Source: Cladopsammia gracilis
Taxonomy: Eukaryota > Cnidaria > Anthozoa > Scleractinia > Dendrophylliidae
NCBI GenBank assembly: GCA_022457155.1
Contig: JAJGOT010000049.1
Span: forward strand, 704,001 to 768,000
Length of the DNA: 64,000 nt
Reading direction: 5' to 3'
The translations under genes and the position numbers were made by a program. Shown here in pieces: positions 55,090 to 64,000 of this stretch; position 1 is the stretch's first letter; each line of letters begins with the position of its first letter. The notes below the pieces were generated by a model. The model did no database searches. It was given only the letters and a program-made list of their open reading frames with translations, and was not told the origin of the DNA.

Positions 55090-55547
55090 AACCGAAATTC
55101 CACAAAGACATCCCGTTAAGTAATCATGATCTAATAAAATGGTGCCGATATTTAAACATCCCAATCAGTGACGTTCTGTCAAGGGATGAAAGAGTTCCAC
55201 ATAATCATAGCCAAGCGTTATTTATTTACAATCTAGAACCTAGTTATATGACAGGATCTCATTGGGTTACAACTTATGTAAAAGACAACGTGATAAATTA
55301 TTTTAATAGTTTCGGTATGTCTCCATTTCAAGAGATCGTAAATCATGCGAAAAGAAGGAATATGACACTGCTTCACCAAAACAACCAAATCCAAAACATA
55401 AAAACGTCTACATGTGGCTACTTCTGTTTATACTTTCTGAACGAAATGAATAAGGGGAATTCGTATTATAATTTATTGCAAGTATTTGACATATATAACA
55501 CAGTGAAGAATGAGAGATTCCTCGAACATTATTTCAGAAATATCTAA
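55086..55547 (+). CDS. Adenovirus-type (Ulp1-like) maturation cysteine protease, start codon unclear
   Basis: The catalytic set is visible: His in GSHWVTTYV (about 55258), Asn in NYFNSFGMSP (about 55295), Gln in LLHQNNQIQ and Cys in STCGYFCLYFLNE (about 55410). Such proteases cleave capsid precursors at GG sites. The first in-frame ATG (55248) would remove over 50 conserved residues (SNHDLIKWCRYLNIPISDVL), and no ATG exists between the upstream stop at 54963 and 55248. The original start was probably lost near 55086, or the protein relies on a frameshift or reinitiation from the overlapping upstream gene. Confidence 0.8.
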   Translation, partial: VKPKFHKDIPLSNHDLIKWCRYLNIPISDVLSRDERVPHNHSQALFIYNLEPSYMTGSHWVTTYVKDNVINYFNSFGMSPFQEIVNHAKRRNMTLLHQNNQIQNIKTSTCGYFCLYFLNEMNKGNSYYNLLQVFDIYNTVKNERFLEHYFRNI

Positions 55548-56345
55548 CTTATATATATATATAAAGGTAAAATCATATTGTGTTAGACAGAAGAAAGTCA
55601 CTGAATGTGTTCCAGGAAGCGAACGATATGTGAAAACTAAAAATGGTCGAACTATGTTGAAATGCACTTGCGCTGAATGTGGTATAACAAAAACCAAATT
55701 TGTCAAAAATAAGGGAAACTAAAAGGCCCGTCTGAAGGGGCGGGCTTATTTGATATTGAAGGAAGTCATTCATTGGGCGAAATAGCTTTGAAAGCAGGTG
55801 TCAAGGGTCTATATAATCTTGGTCGTTTGGGTGCTTCGAAGGCTATTAAATCAGAACTAGCTAAACGCAAGATAAAAGGTGTAGCTGACAAATACATAAA
55901 TAAAGCTATCGATAGTTTCACAGGTGATATAAGCCGAAAACTAGATCCTCTTCACGGTGGTGCTATCGATATTCATAAAGCTATTGGGAAGCTTCCCAAG
56001 CCAAAAGGGGGGTGGACCTTACCGGGGCACAAATACACAGGCCCATATAATGATTTAAACAGCCAGCTGAAGTATGACCCAACAACTGGTGAAATACTAG
56101 AAATATATGACAAACCTACAGGAAGAACGGATGTCATTGCCATGCAGCATGATGTTGATTATAGTGTTTGTAAAGACGACAGAAAGTGCAAGAATAGAGC
56201 AGACCGAAAAATGGTTAAGTCACTGGATGATGTACCTTATAATGAAAGACAATGGGGTCATTGGTTAGCTAGAAACACGATTGATGTAAAACGAAAACTT
56301 GGATTAGGTGTTAAAAGGAAGTCAAAAAACGTAAAAAGGAGTTGA
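55510..56345 (+). pseudogene. DUF5679-like zinc ribbon plus phospholipase A2-like protein, one frameshift
   Basis: The first part (conserved from about 55567: SYCVRQKKVTECVPGSERYV ... CTCAECGITKTKFV) is a small cysteine-rich domain. One missing A near 55710 shifts the frame to the PLA2 part (about 55713-56345). That part has a Ca-binding-loop-like YTGPYN after LPGHK (about 56020) and the catalytic QHDVDYSVCKD (about 56145-56175), as in parvovirus VP1 and Polinton PLA2-like proteins, which breach endosomal membranes. The only in-frame ATG (55510) lies inside the protease gene. The 3' end carries an A AAA AAC frameshift site (56324-56330) leading into the integrase frame. Confidence 0.82.
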
Positions 56346-56392
56346 GTAATGATTGGGCTGAACTCCTTGCAAATGAACTACATAAACCAATC
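56324..56392 (+). promoter_or_regulatory. Candidate -1 programmed ribosomal frameshift signal
   Basis: The heptamer A AAA AAC (56324-56330) is in the PLA2 reading frame (..TCA AAA AAC..). After 5 nt come AAGGAGTT (56336-56343) and AACTCCTT (56361-56368), an 8-bp stem. In its loop, GATTGG (56351-56356) can pair with CCAATC (56387-56392) to make an H-type pseudoknot. A -1 slip enters the integrase frame at 56330, which has no ATG of its own before the catalytic core. Confidence 0.7.
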
Positions 56393-57286
56393 AAACGGAA
56401 ATTTCAAAAGAGACGTGTTATTGTTAATGGAATAGATGATATTTGGAGCGCTGACCTTGTAGAAATGTAGAAGTTTTCAAAATGGAATAAAGGATATAGA
56501 TATTTGTTAAACATCATTGATGTGTTTTCGAAATTTGCTTGGAGCATCCCTATTAAAAATAAAACAGGTAATACAATTACTGAATCATTTGATGATGTTA
56601 TTAAAAAATCCAAACGGAAACCTAAATTTATTTGGGTAGACCAAGGGTCTGAATTCTATAATAAAACTTTCAAAGACTGGCTAAAGAAAAATAATATTGA
56701 GATGTATTCTACTTTCAATGAAGGTAAAGCTGTTATTATTGAGAGATTTAACAGAACATTAAAATCTAAAATGTGGAAACAATTTACAGCTCAAAATACA
56801 ACACAATATTTAGACATGTTACCAAAACTATTAAATGAATACAACAGTACAAAGCATTCAAGTATTAAAATGAAACCTATTGAAGCATCTATGAAAAAGA
56901 ATGAAGGAACTGTTTATTTCAATCTATATGATACGGAACTATTATCATATAAACCAAAATTCAAAGTTGGTGATCAAGTTCGAATATCTAAGTAAAAACG
57001 GAATGTGTTCGACAAGGGTTATACACCAAACTGGACTCAAGAAGTGTTTACAGTCGATAAGATACAATACACTAATCCTATAACTTACAAATTAAAAGAT
57101 CTCAATGATGAATCAATAGAAGGATCTTTCTATCAACAGGAGTTGTTGAAAGCTAAACAAGATATTTTTCGTATTGATAAGGTCATCAAACGAGATTATA
57201 AAAAGAAACAAGCTTTGGTATCATGGTCTGGTTATCCAAAAGAGTTCAATTCATGGGTACCTCTAAAGGACGTTAAAAATATATAA
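56330..57286 (+). pseudogene. Retroviral-type integrase with chromodomain, two nonsense codons
   Basis: The integrase frame opens within the PLA2 C-terminus (KKELSNDWAELLANELHKPI) and has no early ATG. DDE core: first Asp in IWSADLVEM (about 56453), second Asp in FIWVDQGSEF (about 56635), Glu in VIIERFNRTLKS (about 56740). A chromodomain-like end (VSWSGYPKEFNSWVPL) finishes at 57286. In-frame stops are TAG at 56468-56470, two codons after the first Asp motif, and TAA at 56993-56995. The enzyme inserts Polinton DNA with a 6-bp stagger. The natural product was probably a PLA2-integrase fusion made by frameshifting. Confidence 0.88.
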
Positions 57287-57300
57287 TGTTTATATATATC

Positions 57301-57632
57301 ATGAGTGGCATTGAGAAATATATCAAAAAAATAAATTTTCAAATTCAGGAATGTGAAGATGAAATAGACAATCTTCATGATAAATATATGATAATGAGCG
57401 TAGATTGGATCTGTTACAATATAAAAAGAAATTATTGAAACTTTATCATAAAAAAATACATGAAATTGATGAAGATATAACATTGAAACAGTTATTGAAT
57501 ATTATCTGCAATGGGATAGAAAACAATAGATACGATGATGAATGTAATGTGTTGAAACAAACCAAAGTGGATAATGTCAAATATCTCAAACGTGAAAATA
57601 ATATTTTTACATACTGTGAATACAACAAGTAA
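57301..57632 (+). pseudogene. Small coiled-coil protein, one frameshift
   Basis: The frame from 57301 (MSGIEKYIKKINFQIQECED) passes to the frame ending at 57632 (LDLLQYKKKLLKLYHKKI ...) through a single-base shift near 57395-57405. The joined frame would be about 110 codons, heptad-like, charged and unknown. Its start is 15 bp after the integrase stop. Confidence 0.6.
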
Positions 57633-57833
57633 TGCAAATTTGATTAATGAGACTTGGCTTTAAAAAAGGTTTAAAGAGATGTTACTATTTACAAGTATCC
57701 CAGAAATTTCTAAGATATTTATATCTTTGCATTCGTTATTCATTGGTAGCCAAAAATATTAATGTTTCTGGCTATTATCAACCATATTTAAACGCACTGA
57801 AATGACTTAAAAAAATAATCATACTATATAGTA

Positions 57834-58046
57834 ATGGTAAAACAATCAAGGGGAAGACCTAAAAAGTATATGACCGATGAAGAAAAACGTATTATGGGAC
57901 GTCTTTATTGTAAGAAGTATAATGACAATCCAGATAATAAATATCATTGTATTGAATGTAATAAATATTTTCATCCGGCAAGTAAATATAAACACAATAA
58001 AACTATGATTCATCAATTGAATTCACAAAAATACAACAACGAATAA
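57834..58046 (+). CDS. AT-hook and C2H2 zinc-finger protein
   Basis: A 70-residue basic protein. An AT-hook-like RGRPKKY lies at residues 6-12, and a single C2H2-type finger reads YHCIECNKYFHPASKYKHNK ... H (C-x2-C-x12-H-x5-H). Likely binds AT-rich DNA, for example the element's own promoters or ends (inference). TATAGTA directly precedes the ATG. Intact. Confidence 0.7.
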   Translation: MVKQSRGRPKKYMTDEEKRIMGRLYCKKYNDNPDNKYHCIECNKYFHPASKYKHNKTMIHQLNSQKYNNE

Positions 58047-58190
58047 CACAAGGATATCATAAAAAGATAATCATATATGACCAATCATATATGATTATCT
58101 CAAATTATTTCCAAAATGATTCCAAAAATAAACGCACTATGAAAATGACTTAAAGAAATATTATATTATATATAATTATATATATAGATA

Positions 58191-61100
58191 ATGGAAAAAT
58201 CAGAATTAAAAAAATTGAGTAAGTCTCAACTAATCAAAATGCTATTGAAGCAAGAGAAAAAGAAGCCTAAAATTATAATAGTGGATGGCGAAAAACAACG
58301 TAGGAGCCCAGTTCCTACACCAAGAAAATCTGTCAGACAGATGGTCACGGAGTATGAAGACAATATCATTTTACCACCTATTGAGTTCAGAGATAATTAC
58401 AAACCAATTCCAGCACCAAGAACTAAAAAACAAGTGTTGGAAAAACCAGTTCCTGCTCCAAGATCTAAAATAGACCAAACAGACAAAGCTCTGAAAGGCT
58501 ACACAAAGTCTTATGAAATAAGTATTAAAAATAAAAAAGACCCACTAGTGCAACTACAGAACACAAGAACGGCTACTGCATATCATATTATAAGTATACT
58601 AAAATCTATGAAAGGACTGAAATTTGTTGAAACGCTTAAGGTAACATTTACAAAAATGTCAGACGGAGAAATAGTGTATAAGACCGCATATTTCAACAGT
58701 CCAGCTCAAACAATCATAAATAATCTAGAGATTACTGAATCACTTCAAATGTCAAAACAAAACATACTAAATAAGATTGCAGTTTGGATTTCAGAGGGAT
58801 CTGGTTGGAATATTCAATCTATTGATAATCACTATCTAAACATTGTAAAATATCAACCAATGAGAGGATCTTCATATATTAAACTACCCCAAGAACTCAG
58901 AAACAGTGCTAAAGGTTTGATAATCATGAAAAACAATGACAATGAATGCTTTAGATGGTGTCACATTAGACATTTGAATCCTCAAGACAAATACCCACAG
59001 AGAATTTAAAAAGTTGACAAGCAATTCATTGAAAATTTAGATTATTCGGGGATTGAATTCCCAGTCACCACCAAACAGTACAACAAGATTGAAAAACAAA
59101 ATAATATCAACATAAATGTTTTCGGTTATGAAGATAAACAACCATATCCAATTTATGTCTCAAAAGAAAAATATGCAGACCGTATGAATCTGCTTCTTAT
59201 AACAGAAAATGAAAACAAGCACTATGTCTTGATTAAAGATTTTAACAAGTTAATGTACAATCAGACAAAACACAAAGAAAGAAAACATTTCTGCATGTAT
59301 TGTCTTCAATGCTTCAGCTCTGAAAGAGTATTAACTGATCATAAAGAAAACTGTATACAAGTGAATGGCACACAAGCGATAAAAATGCCTGAGAAGGATA
59401 ATAATATACTAAGATTCAACAACTTTCATAAACAACTACCAGTACCATTCGCCATTTATGCAGATTTTGAGGCTATTACTGAAAAAATACATGGTTGTCA
59501 ACCCAATAATGATAAATCATACACAGAGGCTTATCAGAAGCATACAGACTGTGGTTATGGATATAAGGTCGTTTGTTGTTATGATGATAAACATACCAAA
59601 CCAATACAAATTTACAGAGGTGAAAAGGCTGTGTACAAATTCATGGAAAAAATGATAGAAGAAGTTAAATATTGTAAAAATATTATGAAAAAGGAATTTA
59701 ACAAACCATTAAAAATGACAAAAGATGATGAAGAGGAATTTCAAAAAGCCAAAGAATGTCATATTTGTAATAAAAAATATACTGATAAGGACATTCGAGT
59801 CCGAGACCATTGTCACATCACTGGTAAATACAGAGGCTCTGCTCATCAAGAATGTAATCTGAAACTCAGAGTAAATCCAGCAGAGATAAAAATTCCTGTT
59901 ATATTCCATAATTTGAGAGGTTATGACAGCCATTTTATAATGCAAGAGATTGGAGCTATTGTTAAGAAACATACATACAAAAATAAGAAAGGAGAGGAGA
60001 TACAGATGAATATTAATGCCATACCTAACAACATGGAAAAGTATATGGCCTTTATGCTGGGCAATCATCTAACCTTCATTGATAGTTTCCAATTTATGAG
60101 CTCTAACTTGGAAAAACTAGTGAGTAATCTACCAAGAGAATCATTAAAATATACCTCTCAAAAATTTAAAGGTAAAGAGCTTGATTTAATGGCTCGAAAA
60201 GGAGTATATCCTTATGACTACATGGACAGTTTTGATAAATTCAATGAAAAACTACCAACAAAAGAAGACTTTTTTAGTATCATGAATAATGAGCATATAA
60301 GCAATCAAGATTATCAACATGCTCAGACTGTATGGGAAACATTCATGCTTAAAACAATGGGTGAGTATCATGACTTGTATTTGAAATCTGATATCCTTCT
60401 ATTAGCTGATGTGTTTGAAAACTTTAGGAAAACATGCTTAGAATACTATAAACTTGATCCATGTCATTATTTCACATCTCCTGGTTTGTCATGGGATGCT
60501 ATGCTAAAAATGACTGATATCAAATTAGAGCTTATGACAGATGTTGATATGTTTCAATTCATTGAAAAGGGTATGCGTGGTGGTATATCGTATATAGCCA
60601 ATCGATACGGTAAAGCTAACAATAAATATATGAAATCATACAATAAAAAGACGCCCTCAAAGCTTATTATGTATCTAGATACGAACAATCTGTATGGTTG
60701 GGCGATGAGTCAATATTTACCAACTGGTGGTTTCAAATGGATGACTAAAAACCAGATTGACAATATTAACCTGGATAAGTACAAAGAAGACAGTAAAAAG
60801 GGTTTGATACTAGAAGTTGATTTAGAATATCCTAAAGAACTGCATAATCTTCACAATGTCTACCCATTAGGACCAGAAAAGATAAAAATAACTAAAGACA
60901 TGTTGTCTGAATATTGTAAAAACATTGCGAATAAATATAATATATCAACAGGTCTCGTACAAAAACTGATTCCAACTTTAAGAAACAAAGAAAAATACGT
61001 TCTACATTATAGAAACCTTCAATTATATACAGATCTTGGATTAAAAGTCATTAAAGTTCATCGAGTATTAGAATTTAATCAGTCACCTTGGCTTAAACAA

Positions 61101-61940
61101 TACATTGACTTCAACACCAACAAACGAAAGAATGCTAAAAATGCTTTTGAAAAAGATTTTTTCAAACTTATGAATAATAGTGTTTTTGGTAAAACAATGG
61201 AAAACTTAAGAAAGAGAGTTGATGTCAGATTAGTAACTGATGAAAAGAAACTATTAAAAATGGCTGCTAAACCTACTTATGTAAGTAGTAAGATCTTCAA
61301 TGAAAACCTTGTAGCCGTTCATAAGATCAAAGAAACACTAACCCTAAACAGGCCGGCATATGTGGGTATGTGTATTCTAGATCTTAGTAAGACATTAATG
61401 TATGAGTTTCATTATAACTATATCAAAGATAAGTATGGTAATAAGGCTAAGCTGCTCTTTACCGATACAGACTCCCTAACCTATGAAATCGAAACCGAAG
61501 ACGTCTATAGGGATTTCTGGAACGATAAAGATAAATTCGATAACAGCGACTACCCTGAAAGCTCACCGTATTTTAATAAGTTAAATAAAAAAGTAATTGG
61601 TAAATTCAAAGATGAAGCCGCAGGAGTTCCCATTTATGAATTCGTCGGTCTACGATCAAAAATGCATAGCTACATGAGAGACGATCAAAAAGGTGGAAAA
61701 ACAGCAAAAGGAATCAAAAAGAATGTCATAAAAAATAAAATCCAACATGAAAACTATAAAGACACACTCTTCAATAATAAACAGATGCACCATCAAATGA
61801 AAACAATTAGGAGTCAAAATCATCAATTAGGAAGTTATGAAATCAATAAAGTATCACTCAGTTGCTTTGATGACAAACGATATATACTAGAAGACGGAAT
61901 CAACAGTTACGCATACGGGCACTATGTCATCAAAAATTAA
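58191..61940 (+). pseudogene. Protein-primed family B DNA polymerase with HNH insert, one nonsense codon
   Basis: One continuous frame of 1249 codons broken only by TAA at 59007-59009 (codon 273). The N-terminal region carries three PxPxPR motifs (PVPTPR, PIPAPR, PVPAPR) and may include a terminal-protein-like part. Exonuclease: YADFEAI at about 423, NLRGYDSHFI at about 572, YLKSDILLLADVF at about 735. A CHICNKKY ... RVRDHCHITGKYRG HNH/recombination-endonuclease-VII-like zinc module is inserted at about 523. Polymerase: YLDTNNLYG at about 827, KLMNNSVFG at about 993, FTDTDS at about 1089. It replicates the element from its ends. The ORF from 59184 retains all catalytic motifs. Confidence 0.93.
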
Positions 61941-62111
61941 ACTCATTATTCTTTCATTAAATTGATCATTCTTTACCTTATCACATATTGGTATTCATTT
62001 ATTTGAAGAAAATATATTATTTCTTTTCAAGGATCCTTTATAATGTCCAACATTTAAAACCATGCCAAAATTCCAAGGCAAAACTGCTTTTTTAGTGAAC
62101 GCACTCTTATA

Positions 62112-62377
62112 TTTAAAAAAGCATATAGATTTCCGAGAATTGTGTCACGCAAAGGATTCTATTATGTGGAATCACGCAATGGAATAAACGCACCATTTGT
62201 TTTTATTAACATATAGTTTAATTATTTTATGGAAACATATAGTTTTCCAAAAAGTGGTTTACATTAAATGGAAACAAAAAAACTGGTTACCATCATATGG
62301 AAAGTAGTATAGAGTTGGGTTGGTATCAGATCAAAAATAATTATTTTTGATCTGGTGCCCCCAACTCTAATACTACT
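62112..62377 (-). repeat. Polinton right terminal inverted repeat
   Basis: Reverse complement of 44644-44882 with two extra segments. Its outer 75 bp (62303-62377) fold into a near-perfect hairpin around a 28-bp perfect palindrome at 62327-62354. Confidence 0.93.
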
Positions 62378-62383
62378 AAAGGG
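62378..62383. repeat. Polinton target site duplication, right copy
   Basis: AAAGGG, identical to 44638-44643. Confidence 0.93.
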
Positions 62384-62601
62384 GCTAAGTCACCAGAGTT
62401 TGGTATCAATTAAAAAAAGCCAAGACATATCAGTATAAAAGGACCTTAACAAATAATGATCTTGTTTTGTTAACAAATATTGTATCAGTGCACTAACACT
62501 GTTGATGCGGATGGCTAAAATGGACATGGATTACAACTGGAAAAGTTTATTTCCTCCTTCATAAGTGAAGTGCTACTGTAAAAGTTTTAAGCCATAATTG
62601 G

Positions 62602-63006
62602 CTATCTACCACTTAAGAGATCTATTGGCGCGGCCTTTTGGCGAAACTTGATGTCATACACACACCAACTCAGCCCCCTATGATATTTTGCTGCATAGCG
62701 AATTAATGACAGGTGTTCAAGCAGCTCTGCAGCACGATGTCGGTATTTGCTAATAATAACGCTCATGCATGCTGTAAAAGCCGAGGTCCATTCCTCGATA
62801 TCAGTAATGGAAGTGGCTTTGGTCTGATTTGCCCTTATTACAGAGTTCTCTAGAGTCAGTGTAAGAGGCTCATCATAGAAAGGCTGCAATGAGTTAAAAT
62901 TCTTCGGTAATAACTTTGAAAGTTCCATAAATTCACCAGAGAGGTTTACTTCAATAGCTTGGCTGGGAGTTCGTGTACAGAATCCGAAGGCCGCTGCTGA
63001 GACTTA
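62602..63006 (-). pseudogene. DIRS-like Gag fragment
   Basis: The minus-strand frame (open from about 63006 to the stop at 62602) reads SQAIEVNLSGEF, then ITDIEEWTSAFTACMSVIIS and LIRYAAKYHRGLSW, then YDIKFRQKAA. The W-T-x-AF ... YD-x-(K/Q)FR pattern is that of Gag proteins from DIRS/Ngaro-type elements and is related to the Gag at 19.6-20.1 kb. No RT or recombinase is attached. Confidence 0.6.
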
Positions 63007-63054
63007 GAGGCAATGGCCACGTCGATCAGGCTACACTGGACGAAAAAATGGATT

Positions 63055-63525
63055 TACTCAGGTTTGCAAGTTGAGCAAATATGTAGCAAATTTGGGGCTT
63101 CAAATTTGAACCGAATTTGCGCTTGGTGTAAACTTAACGTGAACATAAATATTTGTTCCGGTTGAATTCACGTGCAAATGTGACGTAAATGTTGATATTT
63201 GCATCAAATTTGCCTCACTTTTGCTACCGAGGCAAATTTCTAACTTTCACATACAATTGCCAAACATTTGCTTCCTGCGCAAAAATATCACGTTTACTGG
63301 TGTTGGAAATCCAGGCAAATGCGGTGCAAAACAATTTGTTTACACTGATCTGTTTCCTAACATTTACTTACGGGACAAATCAGTACATTTGCGTTTAATT
63401 TACTCTTATTTGCAAAATAAGCGAAGCTGTTTATTTGATATTAATTTGCATTGATGTCAAACAAAACGATTACTTTAATTTTGCTCACATTTGATAAGGA
63501 GCAAATACGTAACTTTGCAAGGCGG
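63055..63525. repeat. MITE-like stretch rich in ATTTGC / GCAAAT
   Basis: GCAAATTTG and ATTTGC words recur on both strands. The left edge (TTTGCAAGTTGAGCAAATA) and the right edge (AGCAAATACGTAACTTTGCA) are roughly inverted copies. No coding capacity. Confidence 0.6.
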
Positions 63526-64000
63526 TACACTATATGTCCCCATACACCACGTAACAAAGAACGACGCTGACCATTTTCAACGAAGACTCCCAGACTCTCT
63601 CTCGCATTTGGTTCACGTCAATCGACACCTTTCCAGTTGGAGCCAATTGGGAAGAATGCTAATGATATTTTAGCCTTGTATTGGCTCAGGTTTGAGCTGT
63701 TGACAGCAAAAGAGCTTTCTATTCTTCCCTGGTGGATTTGAATTCACGCGGTCGATATTTTCGTTCTTTCCGTTCTGCGACGTTTGAATAAATTCGCTTC
63801 GATCATTCTGGGACGCCAAGCACCAAAAAAAACCTAGCGAGCACAAGAGCCCCAAAGACAACAAATCTGTCTAGCGAATCTTCGACTGGACGCAACCCTG
63901 GGAGTTTTTATTCGGTAAATTCGACCGCGCGATGGTTTTGGCGCCACAAAGTTCGGTTGAAGAATCCACGCCAGAAAGGGAAACTAGGGCAGCTAGTAGG
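63526..64000. other. No gene seen
   Basis: Short open frames only; nothing recognised up to the window edge. Confidence 0.4.

Larger units (their letters stand above)
44644..62377 (+). mobile_element. Maverick/Polinton (polintovirus-like) element, 17.7 kb
   Basis: Terminal inverted repeats start with 5'-AG and are flanked by a 6-bp duplication. Inside are the diagnostic genes: protein-primed DNA polymerase B, retroviral-type integrase with chromodomain, adenovirus-type protease, packaging ATPase, double-jelly-roll major capsid and penton-like minor capsid. Accessory genes encode VLTF3-like, PLA2-like, tail-fibre-like, AT-hook and membrane proteins. Genes at 45.2-46.6 kb and 50.6-61.9 kb run rightward; those at 46.9-50.5 kb run leftward, leaving a divergent control region at 50.49-50.64 kb. 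The two terminal repeats are still very alike, so insertion was fairly recent, but several genes carry stops or frameshifts. Confidence 0.97.

Noticed and set aside
50297..59009. Alternative genetic code to explain in-frame stops in the Polinton
   Set aside because: Both TAA and TAG occur inside genes, yet the same codons end many intact neighbours at expected lengths; nuclear animal code plus mutation is simpler.

Overview
The window reads as nuclear DNA of an invertebrate metazoan and is almost entirely transposable elements and simple repeats. I see no convincing single-copy host gene, rRNA or tRNA. The mix (Tx1/L1-type LINEs, Ngaro- and DIRS-type tyrosine-recombinase retroelements, a Penelope-like fragment, foldback and MITE families, and a Maverick/Polinton) fits a cnidarian such as a coral or anemone. 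That assignment is inference from repeat content, not from a marker gene. LAYOUT: 1-1.3 kb is a 92-bp minisatellite. 2.7-4.0 kb is a broken tyrosine recombinase. 5.8-7.8 kb is an old LINE. 9.5-10.27 kb is short palindromic/MITE sequence joined to the 3' end of a minus-strand LINE (10.27-12.35 kb). 12.36-14.03 kb is a broken zinc-finger/Myb-like gene, possibly a mobile-element protein. 14.7-21.6 kb is a patchwork bounded by similar ends with GCGTTAATTTCC repeats; it holds a 15.4-16.57 kb tandem array and two converging DIRS-like remnants. 22.44-28.28 kb is a well-preserved Ngaro-like element with both ORFs open and split direct repeats. 28.41-34.38 kb is a near full-length Tx1-like LINE with a 13-bp target duplication. 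33.45-38.13 kb is a 2.34-kb tandem duplication that includes the LINE tail. 38.1-44.6 kb is AT-rich DNA without genes, with a (TA)n tract and a Penelope GIY-YIG fragment. 44.64-62.38 kb is a complete Maverick/Polinton. 62.6-63.0 kb is a DIRS-like Gag fragment, followed by MITE-like sequence. THE POLINTON is the main object. It is 17,734 bp, bounded by terminal inverted repeats of about 239 and 266 bp and by a 6-bp duplication (AAAGGG). It carries the virus-like set: double-jelly-roll major capsid, penton-like minor capsid, adenovirus-type protease, FtsK/HerA-type packaging ATPase, phospholipase A2-like protein, retroviral-type integrase with chromodomain, and protein-primed DNA polymerase B. 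It also has a tail-fibre-like repeat protein, a two-segment membrane protein, a PPxY-containing protein, an AT-hook/zinc-finger protein and a protein resembling the poxvirus/NCLDV late transcription factor VLTF3. Capsid and accessory genes are open. ATPase, integrase and polymerase carry in-frame stops; the PPxY protein carries stops and frameshifts; the phospholipase and a coiled-coil gene carry single-base frameshifts. MOST INTERESTING SIGNALS: (1) a canonical -1 frameshift heptamer (A AAA AAC) in the exact register needed to fuse the phospholipase protein to the integrase, followed after 5 nt by an 8-bp stem that could form an H-type pseudoknot; (2) the VLTF3-like factor together with near-identical AT-rich boxes directly upstream of many start codons, suggesting element-encoded transcription; (3) a tandem array of palindromic ACACGGTGT boxes in the divergent intergenic region; (4) a 75-bp terminal hairpin in only one terminal repeat.
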